Shown one piece after another: positions 54,641-64,000 of a stretch of DNA of 64,000 nucleotides (its first letter is position 1; every line of letters starts with the position of its first letter). The position numbers and the translations under genes were made by a program. A model generated the notes under the pieces. The model saw only the letters and a program-made list of their open reading frames with translations, was not told the origin of the DNA and made no database searches. Location of the stretch: assembly GCA_026826555.1 (NCBI GenBank), contig JAKSZT010017954.1:4277935-4341934 (forward strand), in the 5' to 3' direction. The stretch comes from Tolypeutes matacus. Its lineage: Eukaryota; Chordata; Mammalia; Cingulata; Chlamyphoridae.

Positions 54641-55360
54641 TGGGGGCTGTGGGAGAGGGCTGGGGCAGGTGGATGGAGAAGCTGGAGGCTACTTCTGTGC
54701 CTTGTCCCTCCTCCTAGTGTGAGGTGGGTCTGTGCATTGCCCCCACCCCCCTTGACTCTGATCTGGTCTGGGCTCTGGTGGAAGGTGCTATGGACCTCCA
54801 AGGCAGTACAGCTTCTGCCTGGTTCTTTGGGGACACTCATTCTTTGACCCCAGCTGTTGGGCAGTGAAGGAGCCCAGATGAGATCCCGCGGAGAGGCCGT
54901 GTGGAGCCTTCCAGCCACGGGCCAGCCGAGGTCCTAGCTGACAGCCAGCAGCCACCATGGGTCATTAGAGTGAACAAACCAGCAGATCCCAGCCTGGAGC
55001 CACTGGGCCCCCTGCAGCCTTCGAGCCTTCCTGGATGAGGCCTTGGACTCCATGGAGCAGAGGCCACCTGTCCCCAACCCCTGACCCACAGAGTCTGGGT
55101 GGAGGCTGCGAGCCTCTAGGTGTTCTGTGATGCAGCCACGAAACCTGGGAAAAGCACGTGGCTTGGCTGGTTTCTGGGGTCCCTCTTGCTCCAGTGCTCG
55201 GGGAGTCAGTGAGTTGGAGAAGGTCAGCACGTCTCCCCCATCCCCACCGCCCCATCCCCTGGCACAGGCTGGCACCCAGAGTTGAGAGCAAATGTTTGTG
55301 GATGGAATTAATGGTGGACGCCATCTCGTCTACTCCCCTGCACTCCACTGCTGTTTTTAC
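54641..55360. other. Unassigned, GC-rich, apparently unique sequence
   Basis: Overlapping minus frames of 76-127 codons are Pro/Gly/Ser-rich and mutually overlapping. No coding evidence. Confidence 0.35.
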
Positions 55361-55364
55361 ACGT

Positions 55365-56010
55365 TTTTATTAAATTTTTTATTGTGGTAGCATACAATAT
55401 AACATAAAACTTGCCATTTAAACCATTTTTAAGTGTACAATTCGGTGGCATTAACAATTTTAACTGTACTTTTCAGGGTGCTACCATCACCACCATCCAT
55501 TACAAAACGTTTTCAACACCCCAAACAGAAACTCTGTGCCTATTAAGCAATAACTCCCCTTTCTCCCCACCACCCAACCTGGGGTAACTTCAATCTGCTT
55601 TCTTTCTCTATGAATTTGTTTATTCTAGAAATTCCCATGTAAGTGGAATCATGCAATATTTGTCCTTCTCTGTCTGGCTTGTTTCACTTAGCATAATGTT
55701 TTTAAGGTTCACTGATGTGCTCACATGTATCAGAACTTCATTCTTTTTATGGCTGAATAATATTTCATTGTATGGATAGACCACGTTTTGTTTATCCTTT
55801 CATCTGTTGATGAACACTTGGGTTGCTTCCACCTTTTTAACTATTATGAATAATGCTGTTATGCTATACTCAAAGTGTTGGTTTGAGTCCCTACTCTCAG
55901 TTTTTTTTGGTATATATCTAGGAGTGGAATTGTTGGGTTATATGGAATTCTATGTCTAACTTCTTGAGGGACTGCCAAACCGTCTTCCACGGTGACTGAC
56001 AACTGCCGTT
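55365..56010 (-). repeat. Old L1M 3' UTR and ORF2 end
   Basis: 'ttgccatttaaaccatttttaagtgtacaattcggtgg' (3' UTR) through 'tttgtttatcctttcatctgttgatgaacacttgggttgc' and 'ggtatatatctaggagtggaattgttggg' (ORF2), inverted. It breaks off at about 55998. Confidence 0.9.
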
Positions 56011-56034
56011 TTTGACTCTCTCGCCCCCCAAGCA

Positions 56035-56690
56035 GGATATATTAATTTTCAAAATATTTTTCCTGTTCAAATAATTCCCCTTGTTGCTGGATTTTCTCGG
56101 GGTTCTTGGTTAAGCTACAAAAAATTAATTTTAAGTGCAAGCCAGTTTAGTTAGGACAGTAATTTATTAAGGAATGAAGAGAAGAGAAATGGGAGAAAAT
56201 AACAGATTTTGGGTCCCAGGTAGAGAGGAAGAGACTGAAAAGAGATAAAGTGGGCTGATTTATAGACTACAATTCCTCACTACAGTTTGCAAAGCCCCAG
56301 GTTTACTTATGTGCTGATCCAGGCAAGGGGAGAAAAAGGCACGAACCGAGGTGGTGGTGGTGGGGTGGGGTAGGGGGGTTGGGTTTTGCTCTTGCTTTTT
56401 AAACCATTACTTATTCTGCCCCTTTGCTAATGTCGGGGGAAGAATCCCAGTTGTTTGCTGGTTTGACTGGTTATCCTATCCCTTAATCCCCTGGGAGGGC
56501 CCAATGATAAGGCCCCTAGAGAATATCCGGGGCTTCTCCTGGCTTCCGGAGGAAATCTCATTCCGAATGGAGGTTCTTGAAAGGGTCTTCTAGCAGCCGT
56601 CTGGTGGGGTATCCATGGCCACGAGGGTTTCCTGCCAGGTTCCAGATCCATCTATTGATTTCCTAATTTACTAGCCTGCCTCACCATGTT
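56035..56690 (-). repeat. Possible retroviral LTR
   Basis: An AATAAA-like signal is read on the minus strand near 56169 ('taatttattaag'). The GC-rich part on the right and AT-rich part on the left are LTR-like, and phrases such as 'tatccggggcttctcctggcttccggagg' look LTR-derived. No defined ends or target duplication found; a low-confidence guess. Confidence 0.3.
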
Positions 56691-56692
56691 CT

Positions 56693-57835
56693 TTTTTTTT
56701 TTTTTTTTGAGTGAGCAGTAAGAATTTATTGCACCAATAACTTACAATAGCCGTCTTCACAGAGGTAACAAATTTGTTCTTTTACAGACATTTTTTTAAA
56801 AAGCAGAAAAAATACATAAGAAAATAGAAATTACCCACAATCCCAGCACAGGTCCAGAGATACCACTCTTTACATTTACATTTCCAGGCATGTGCGTCTG
56901 GGTTTCTCTCTCTCTCTCTCTCTCTCTTCTTCCCAACAATTTCACTCAAATATTAAAAACTAAACTTCAATTTGTTTTTGTAACCTGTTTTTCTCACTTA
57001 ATCATATGTAGATTTTTAAAAAATACCTTTCTTATTTTATCAACGTCTCTAGTTTTTTTCTTGTTCTTTTCTTTTCTCTTTCTCCTCATACTTTATGCTA
57101 TCTTTGCTTTTACATCTACATCATAAGACATATATATCCTGGTGGTTGCTTTATAGTTAAAAAAAACAGAAATAAATATGAGCCTATGTTTCTTTACTCA
57201 TCAAAGTTGTAAAGAAAACACTCTCTGCTGACTTTCCTCCACACTAATGAAAAATTTAACAAGCTTTTATCTCCCCCTCCCCCATTACTGCCCAGTTATT
57301 GTTGATTTAAACAAGGTTTTAAAATTTAAAAACTATTACGATTAAATTGTTCACATGACATATTTTCTTCTTCAAGGGTTCTGAAATTGGCATTGCTTTA
57401 TCACCACATCAACAATGCAATCTAGACTAAACACCATGTTTTATTGGTTTTAGGGCTTTTTGCCAGTTTCTCTTTCCTACCACTTCCTCATTCTTGAGCT
57501 CTTTATTTTATTTTCCACCTTCAAGAGTCAAGTAATTTTGTCCTGGGGGTTGGGGGGAACGGACATACTGTCTGAGACCTCGCATATCTTTAGGAGGCTA
57601 CTTGAAGATTTAACATTTTGCAAATAGTATTGGAAAATCTACTCCAAGCTCCATTTAAAAATCCTTTTTAAAATGACAATAAAAAAGAAACAAACACAAA
57701 AAATGGCACAAAACAGGAAAAACAAAAGTCCCGGAGGACCGTAATGGAAACTGCAGGGCTTCCCTTGGCTGTGGCTGGTGATGGATTTGGTTTTTGCTTC
57801 TCCTTCATCCCTCCTGACCTTGGCACATCCTGTGA
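56693..57835 (-). pseudogene. Probable processed retrocopy of an unidentified 3' UTR
   Basis: A T run of about 17 (56693-56709) is followed within about 25 bases by an inverted AATAAA (near 56731). About 1.1 kb of AT-rich, 3'-UTR-like sequence follows, with no L1 or SINE signature I recognise. A (TC)n tract is at 56905-56926. The source gene is unknown and the far boundary unclear. Alternatively it is an old unclassified retroposon. Confidence 0.35.
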
Positions 57836-57845
57836 TTCCTTCAAG

Positions 57846-57952
57846 GTGCATGGCAGGGAGATAAGGAAAAGGAGATAAGGAGATATCTGGGAGATAAGGA
57901 AAAGGAGGTGGGGGGCATCTGGGAGATAAGGAAAAGGAGGTGGGGGGCACTC
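57846..57952. repeat. Minisatellite, about 35-base unit
   Basis: 'ctgggagataaggaaaagga' occurs twice in a 35-base unit, with a partial third copy at 57857-57885. It produces the repeated Pro/Tyr/Leu pattern in the antisense frame. Confidence 0.85.
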
Positions 57953-58345
57953 CCAGGCACTGGGCTGGATTTCCTCTCTCCCGATTTCATGTTTTCTTCT
58001 CCTTGGAGCCCCACTCCCAGGCTGGCTCCCTTTCCACAGGGGCTGCCCTTGCTAGGCAGGGCCACTTCACTGCCCCTGGGTGCGCCTGCACTGGTGCTGC
58101 CCCGCTACCAGCTGCTTTCTCCACCAGGGGTGGCGCAGCAGGGAAGGGTGATGGAAGTGCAGTTGGGAGGCAGTGAGGACTGAGAAGGGGGCTGCAGTGG
58201 ATGGGAAGGGTTTGACAGTCTTTAGCGACAGTGCTGTGCCTGAGGCAAAAGGAAAAACCAGTAATCCTGGTTCTGCTGATATTTTGTTGCCATGGATCTT
58301 TTGGCATTGCTTTTGATTTTTAAAAAATTACATCAAAATATCGTT
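57953..58345. other. Unassigned, GC-rich sequence
   Basis: No repeat or exon recognised. Confidence 0.35.
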
Positions 58346-58349
58346 TATC

Positions 58350-58525
58350 AGGGAGTGGATGTGGCTCAAGCAGTTGAGCGCCCACTTCCCACGTGGGAGG
58401 TCCCAGGTTTGGTTCCTGGTGTCTCCTGAAAAAACAACAAGCAAAACAAATGAAAAAACCAACTCAGGGAAGCCAAGGTGGCTCAGTGGTTGAGCACTGG
58501 CTTCCCACATACGAGGTCCTATGTG
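58350..58525 (+). mobile_element. DAS SINE, head-to-tail short dimer
   Basis: Unit 1 has 'gagtggatgtggctcaagcag' and box B-like 'ggtttggttcctgg'. The linker is 'aacaacaagcaaaacaaatg', the reverse complement type of the T/G-rich linkers elsewhere. Unit 2 has 'agccaaggtggctcagtggttgagc' and lacks its end after 'acgaggtcct'. Confidence 0.92.
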
Positions 58526-59290
58526 TTTATCTTGATTCCTGGGTTGCCCAGGGTCTGTTCTTTGCAACATGATCCCAACCTCCAGGTTGGCTCTGTGCCT
58601 GGGATTTGAACCACATCTGATGCAGTCTGGTTCTTACTTCCAGAATGGGTTCTGCTTTGGTTAACTTCCTGAGTTAGCTGTCCACTTTCTCTTCCCCTCC
58701 CTTCCCTACAACCTAGTGGTGGCAGATTTCATTCCCACAGAGGGGTCACGGTTTTGGGCAGGCGGTTAGCTCTAGCCCAGACATTGATCTGGCTGAGGAC
58801 CATGGACCCTCTGTCCTCAGGGCCGGACACCTCTGAGCATCTCATTCCTGCTGCCTTGCCTCTGGCACAGGTGAACACCCACAGGTGTAGAGAAACCATA
58901 GCTGACTCAGAAAACAGAAGGAAATGTAAGCACAGATGAGAAGGGTTTGCCCTCCAAAAGTGGAGCTGGTAGAGATGGCACAGGTCCTTCCAGCCCTTGG
59001 CAGGTTCTCTGTCCTGAGGTTGTTCTGGCGTCTGTGTTAAAGCCATGAAGTGGACCTGCCGGGAACGGGCAGTCCGAGTCAGCCACGGGTGCTTTGAAGT
59101 GCATCGTTGCGTGCCTGCTTGGGAAGGCTTACAGCAGAGGGTCCTGGGGTTTTAGTAACAAGGATTTTCCTTCCATTTGGACTCGTGGGAATCTTTTGAC
59201 CTCCAAAGACCAGGCCTTGACTCTGCCTGATGCATGAAGCAGCAGCCGCCTTGCTCTCCCACTCCAAGGGGCCTGGCCTGGGTATGTAGG
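58526..59290. other. Unassigned, apparently unique sequence
   Basis: A small palindrome 'ccaacctccaggttgg' is at 58577-58592. No repeat family or exon recognised. Confidence 0.35.
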
Positions 59291-59306
59291 AGAAGCCATT
59301 GCTTTT

Positions 59307-59400
59307 TTTTTTTTTTTTAATCGGGAGGTCCCGGGGGTCGAACCTGGGTCCCTCCATATGGGAAATGGACGCCCGACCATTTGAGCCACATCCGTCCCCC
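59307..59400 (-). mobile_element. DAS SINE, short monomer, young
   Basis: A perfect 15-base duplication gaagccattgctttt occurs at 59292-59306 and 59401-59415. T run, then inverted head with 'gggtcgaacctgggtccctcc'. Confidence 0.97.
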
Positions 59401-59415
59401 GAAGCCATTGCTTTT

Positions 59416-59930
59416 AGCTTCCTGTTGCTCTGTCACCTTGGGTCCTGCCTTCGATGCTCAAGCACAGCCGCTGTAAAACTGTGCTCAGGTACACAGGTTG
59501 GCCTCTCCAGCGGGAAGACGTGCTGGCTTCATTTTCTCCCTGGAGGCATCTCATCAGCCTTGCTGCCTAGAGGTCTTGTGTTGGGGGAGGTCACAGGTCC
59601 AGCAGATTAGGGATGGATACGCATCCAGGTAAAGTACTATTTGCTCAATTTGTAAATGCATAAAGAACCCAAATGCTGATACTCCCTGAAGCTGTGATTA
59701 TATCCCTCATAGTAACAAGGTCCCAGAGCAAGGTCTGCTTATTCTGGATATTCAATGAGACCCTCTTGCTTCAGTTTGACTTATGTGAATGGACTGATCT
59801 GAAGCCTGGCCTGGGGTATATCCCCTGGTGGGGCTCTGGGAGGGGCAGAGCAGTGAGCGGCTCCCCCACTCTGAGGGGCACAGAAAAGACCCTTGGGAGA
59901 GAAGCAGCACAGCAGAGCCTTTGGGCCTGG
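59416..59930. other. Unassigned, apparently unique sequence
   Basis: No repeat or exon recognised. Confidence 0.35.
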
Positions 59931-59934
59931 GGGC

Positions 59935-60050
59935 TCTGATCTCAGACTGCCTGGATTTAGATCCTGGCCCTCCCTTAAAGCTGTGTGACTTCGGGTAGGA
60001 GGGGAAGGGCTTGCCAAAGTCACACAGAGAGTTGGAGCAACTTCATTTAG
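59935..60050 (+). repeat. MIR fragment
   Basis: 'agactgcctggatttagatcctgg' and 'taaagctgtgtgacttcgg' are sense MIR phrases. Confidence 0.75.
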
Positions 60051-60111
60051 AGGCACGGTGGACAGGCAAAAGGCCAGGGCGTTGGATGTCCTATCTGGAC
60101 AGTGAGAAGAT

Positions 60112-60690
60112 GTATTAGCATTCTACTGCTGTGTAACAAATCACTGCAAACGTAGTGACTTCAACCAACACCCATTTACTCTCTCACATTTCTAGAGCTC
60201 AGGGCTTGGCTGGGCTCTCTGTTTGGGGTCTCATGAGGCTGAAATTAAGGTGCTGACTATGTTCTCATCTGCAGGCTCGACTGGGGTGAGATCTGCTGCC
60301 GAGCTCCTTCACGCTGTTGCCAGAATCCATTTCCCTGCATTTGTAGAACTGAGGCCCCCACTGTCTTGCTGGTTGTCAGCTGGGGCCTGCTCTCAGCTCC
60401 TAGACCCACTCTCAGGTCCTTGTCATATGACATACCCTCCCCCCACCCCCATAGGCCTTCACACACTTCCAATCTTTCTTGCCAGGAAAAGCTTGTCCCT
60501 GTTAAGGGCTCACCTGATTAGATCAGGCCCACCGAGGCTCATCTCCCTTTCTTAAAGTCAGCATGCCATATTACATCAGGGGAGTGACTATCCCATCATA
60601 GTCACATTCAGGGAGAGTGGATTACACAGGGCATGTGCATCAGAGGCAGGAATCTTGGGGACCATCTCGGAATTCTGCCCACCAGAGAGG
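60112..60690 (-). repeat. MaLR (MLT1-class) LTR
   Basis: It opens with inverted end 'gtattagcattctactgctgtgtaacaaatcactgc' and closes near 'ctcggaattctgcccacca'. The 110-codon plus frame inside is LTR sequence. Confidence 0.8.
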
Positions 60691-61595
60691 ATGGCCTCAG
60701 TTTAGTGTTTTTCCAGTGGGTCCCCCAGAGGCGCAGGTCAGGGTTACCTGAGGAGGTGAGGCCAGCCTGGGTGGACAAGGCTCTGGGTTACTCTGATGTC
60801 CTCTGGGTGCAGCCCCATCATTAATGTTTCAGGGTCCTGAGAAGCCCTGGAGGGGATGGTTTCTAGAGAGTCCTGTGGTGCTGGCTGCCTGAGATTCTCA
60901 GACAATTCTTCAGGTCCTGTGGAAGTGCCAGGACCACAGAGCCATGGGCAGAATAGGGACAGGAGGGTTCTCTGGCTGATGAAGGGGACCTTGTTCTAAC
61001 CTACTTGCGAGCTGGGTGGAGATGGCTTCAGCTCCCTCCCTTCTCTGGCCCTTTCTTTTAGGCAGGCCAAGGGGAGTGGGGTAGGCAGAGCTGGTTCCGA
61101 CGGCCCTGGCCAGGGGCCAGTGTCCATTTGGGGTTCTGAAAGGCCGAGGAAGATCAGGCCCTATGTGGGGTATGCAGGCTAGCGAGGACCGGAGGGAGAA
61201 GGAACTCTGAGGTGGGGGTATGGGGGCTGAGAGGTGCAAAGGGCAGACACACAGCGGGACTGGGGGGCCAAGGGCAAAGCTGGGAAGAGGCAGGGCTGAG
61301 CCGGAGCTGGCAAGGGATATCGGGGAGGGTCCTTGGACGAACCGCCTTAGGTGCCTGATGCGCAGCTGATAGTGTGTGCAAGGTCTGAGGGGTGGGATAT
61401 GTTAGTCTAAAGAGCCAGTGACATGGGGACTTGTTCCCCCATCCTCCAAATTCTAAACACCCCTTCAGAACCCTTCAGAGCTGGGACTTCACCCTCGGTG
61501 CCTATGAAAAGCTATTGAAGTGTTTCTGGATTTCTTTTGGAGGTAGACAGTGTCTAGCTGCAGAGAAGTGAAGAGCCAACGGCGGGTAGATAACA
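60691..61595. other. Unassigned, GC-rich, apparently unique sequence
   Basis: A 109-codon minus frame (61239-60910) lacks any recognisable domain. Confidence 0.35.
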
Positions 61596-61599
61596 AAAC

Positions 61600-62265
61600 G
61601 AGTGTTGGCGAGGATGCGGAGAAATGGGCACTGCTGGTGGGAATGTAAAATGGCATAAGTATTTTGGAAAACAGTTTGGAAGTTCCTTAAAAGCCTAAAC
61701 ACACGCCTGCCATGTGAGTCAGCCATGCCACTCTGAGGTATTAACCCAAGAGGAAAGGAAATATATGTGCACACTCTGACTTGCATGCAAGTGTTTATAA
61801 CGCAGCTTTATTTGCTCATAACTGGATACAACTCAGATGTCCATCAGCTGGTGAACTGATAAACAAATTGCAGTTTAATCTTACAATGGAATACTACTCA
61901 GCCTGAAAAAGAATAAACAATTGCTATATGTATGCAACAATACAGATTGAACTTCAAAATAATTACTCTGAGTGAAAGAAGCCAGACAAAGGAGAATAAA
62001 TACTGAATGATGCTATTTACAGAAAACAAACTAATCTGTAGAGTCAGAAAGCAGTCTGGGGACAGGGGCTGGTGTAGGAAGGGATAGGAAGGAGGGTTCC
62101 AATGGAGCTCGAGGAAACTTTTAAGGGTGATGGATTATGTTTGTTTTCTGGACTGTGATATATACATGTGTCAAAACTAATTAAATTGTACATTTTAAAT
62201 TAGAGCAGTTTATTGTATGTCAACTATACCTCAATAAAACTGTTTAAAAAACAACAATAACAAGA
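61600..62265 (+). repeat. Old L1M, ORF2 end and 3' UTR
   Basis: 'gtgttggcgaggatgcggagaaatggg', 'gctggtgggaatgtaaaatggc', 'agatgtccatcagctggtgaactgataaac' and the 3' end 'ctatacctcaataaaactg' with an A-rich tail. Confidence 0.9.
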
Positions 62266-62925
62266 AGAGCTAACTAATAGTGGGACTCCAGGTACGCTGG
62301 GAGTTTTCTGGGTGGAGGGAGGTGGAAAGAAGCTTTCCCAGCATCTAACATCACATCCCAGCTGCTGTTTTCTCGGCTTACGGTGGAACATCCTGGCAGT
62401 GCGGATGCACTCTGCCGGCGGCTGAGTATTTTTACATCCCTGCAGAATCTCGGGGTGAGATGGTAGTGCTCCGTAAGCCCCTTATGGAAAAATTAGCCAG
62501 GCTGGCAAATAATATTTCCCAGGCCCCAGAGGCTGCTCTGTGCTTTTATGAAAGCGGCATTTTAAAAAAACAGTAAACAACTCATCGATGATCAAGTGGG
62601 TTCCTGAGCAGTGCAAGGTTTTCTTAGCGTGGGGCTGGAGAAGTTGTTGGGGTTTCCACGCCACCCCGCAGGCATTTGGTGAGTCCAGAACTCAAAAGCG
62701 GGTCCAAGCTCGTGGGCAGATGTGGCTTTGCTTCTGAATTTCCCAAGCACTGGGACCAGTTCTGGCCGGGCCTGGCTTCTCTGCCTGCTGGGTTGGGTGG
62801 GGTTGTGAAGTCTGGTCCAGTAGGGGGAACATGTAGGGGTCCAGGCAGGAGATGGCAGGGGGCGGCAACTAACATGGCCTAGAGTCGGTCAGCCTTGGGG
62901 GGTGCTCAACACGGGGTACAGAGAC
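62266..62925. other. Unassigned, apparently unique sequence
   Basis: No repeat or exon recognised. Confidence 0.35.
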
Positions 62926-63988
62926 TGTATTAGTCAGGGTTCTCCAGAGAAAAAGAACCAACAGGAGCTACACATGCACACACACACACATAAAGATATT
63001 TACTGTTTATTATAGGAAATGGCTCACGTGGCCATGGGGGATTGGCAAGTCCAAATTCTGTAGGGTTGGCTGCCAGTTGGAAACTCCAATGAAGGTGACA
63101 CTGAATTCCCCAGGAGAAGCGGGCTCCCCAAAGTCGAGATAGAGATTCTCCTCTTTGCTGAAATCCTCAGTTCTCCCTTTAAGGCCTCCAACGGACTGGC
63201 TGAGGCTTCTATTGTTGAAGGTGGTCTCCTTTGTTGGTTGTGAATGCAGTCAGCCACAGGTGCAGGCAACTGACCCATGATTTAAATCCACAAAATACCC
63301 TCGCAGTAACCATCAGATCAGTGCTTGCTTGACCAAACAACTGGACACCATGACTGTAGTAGTCTGGAAGTTTGATGTAATTATGAATTCCAAAAATAGG
63401 TATTGGATCAGGCTTGTAAACTGGTCTGCTAATCTGGGCATGATTAAATTATGATTAGGGCGTTGACTGGGCCATGTCAGTAGGGCATTGAGCCCCACCC
63501 CTTGGTGGGTGGGGAAACAAGATATAAAATGCAAGGCAAAGGACAGTGTTGGAGCAGTTTTGAGTTGCAGTTTGGATGTTGGAGTTCTGGTGAGGAAGGA
63601 GAGAAGGCCCCGGGATAGAGACAAGCTGTTCGCCTGACAGTTCACAGCTGGCCTTGTGGAGAGAGGCAAAGCCTAGAGAGCCTCATAGTCTACAGCTGAC
63701 CTTGTGGAGGAAACAGAGGGGCTGAGCCCGGAGAGAAACGCAGCCCCGGGAAGAGAGGAACCCAAGAATCCTGAACCCTGGCAAACGTCGGCAGCTGTCT
63801 TGCTCCAACACGTGGCAATGGACTTTGGTGAGGGAAGAAACTTATGCTTTATGGCCTGGTATCTGTGGACTTCTACCCCGAATAAATACCCTTTATAAAG
63901 ACCATCCGCTTTCTGGTATTTTGCATCAGCACCCCTTTGGCTGACTGATACAATGACGTAGCCAAGTCAACACATGAAATTAACCATT
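62926..63988 (-). repeat. MLT2-type ERVL LTR, split by a younger LTR
   Basis: The left end 'tgtattagtcagggttctccagagaaa' and right end 'agccaagtcaacacatgaaattaaccat' are the two inverted extremities of an MLT2 LTR. The 63355-63952 insertion separates them. A (CA)n tract lies at 62975-62990. Confidence 0.88.
63355..63952 (+). mobile_element. Solo LTR, xenarthran ERVL-like family, copy 3
   Basis: 598 bases, TG..CA, with a perfect 5-base duplication atgac (63350-63354 and 63953-63957). TATA-like tataaaa at 63523-63529; aataaa at 63881-63886; ending 'ggctgactgataca'. It inserted into an MLT2 LTR. It is homologous to 38271-38915 and 48220-49237, including 'ctttggctgact' and 'ggccatgtcagtagggc' landmarks. 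Confidence 0.96.
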
Positions 63989-64000
63989 ATATGTAGCCCA

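Noticed and set aside
57639..57950. Proline-rich repeated frame 'SLSPRCPPPPFPYLPD'
   Set aside because: Produced by translation of the GA-rich minisatellite on the opposite strand.

Overview
This window is mammalian nuclear DNA, almost certainly from an armadillo (Dasypus or a close cingulate relative). The diagnostic evidence is about 30 copies of the tRNA-derived DAS-type SINE known from the nine-banded armadillo, in monomeric and several dimeric forms. A young L1 and an LTR family with three copies here come with them. Everything else is ordinary eutherian repeat sediment: MaLR/MLT1 LTRs, MLT2 and ERVL fossils, MIR, MER5A and old L1M fragments. I found no convincing exon of a host protein-coding gene and no functional tRNA, rRNA, CRISPR array or prokaryotic feature. 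The window reads as intergenic or intronic DNA. Nearly every open frame is either a repeat relic or chance.

Layout. 1-4560 holds old MaLR LTRs and small DNA transposons, with a retroposed block inserted in one LTR. 4562-15300 is the main structure: an L1 on the minus strand (5391-9200), 5'-truncated, abuts without spacer the 5' end of a near full-length L1 on the plus strand (9201-15199). Together they form a roughly 3.7 kb inverted repeat around a roughly 2.3 kb centre, apparently set inside one ancient L1M remnant. 15300-23500 is comparatively unique DNA with MIRs and LTRs, and one candidate conserved noncoding element (19040-19335). 23500-38235 is a thick L1 graveyard in which SINEs and L1 3' ends have repeatedly re-entered the same target sites. 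38236-64000 alternates unique DNA with LTRs. It includes three copies of a xenarthran-looking solo LTR (38271, 48220, 63355), an ERVL integrase fossil (47160), a repeat-poor candidate enhancer with HNF1- and HNF4-like sites (53540-54350), and a probable poly(A)-tailed retrocopy (56693).

How the parts work together. L1 supplies the endonuclease and reverse transcriptase that mobilise the SINEs, and many SINEs here still show 8-19 bp target-site duplications. The most informative observations are four. (1) The two L1 arms show an uneven divergence profile and share a frameshift, suggesting gene conversion between the inverted copies. (2) A SINE plus a 1.1 kb L1-3'-end-like body lies within one perfect 19 bp duplication at 31695-32945. 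(3) A 12 bp target occurs four times (29967-31095) around three successive insertions. (4) Dimeric SINEs recur with different linkers.

Repeat family names come from memory of consensus sequences, not from a database search. Boundaries without a target-site duplication are good to about 10-30 bases.
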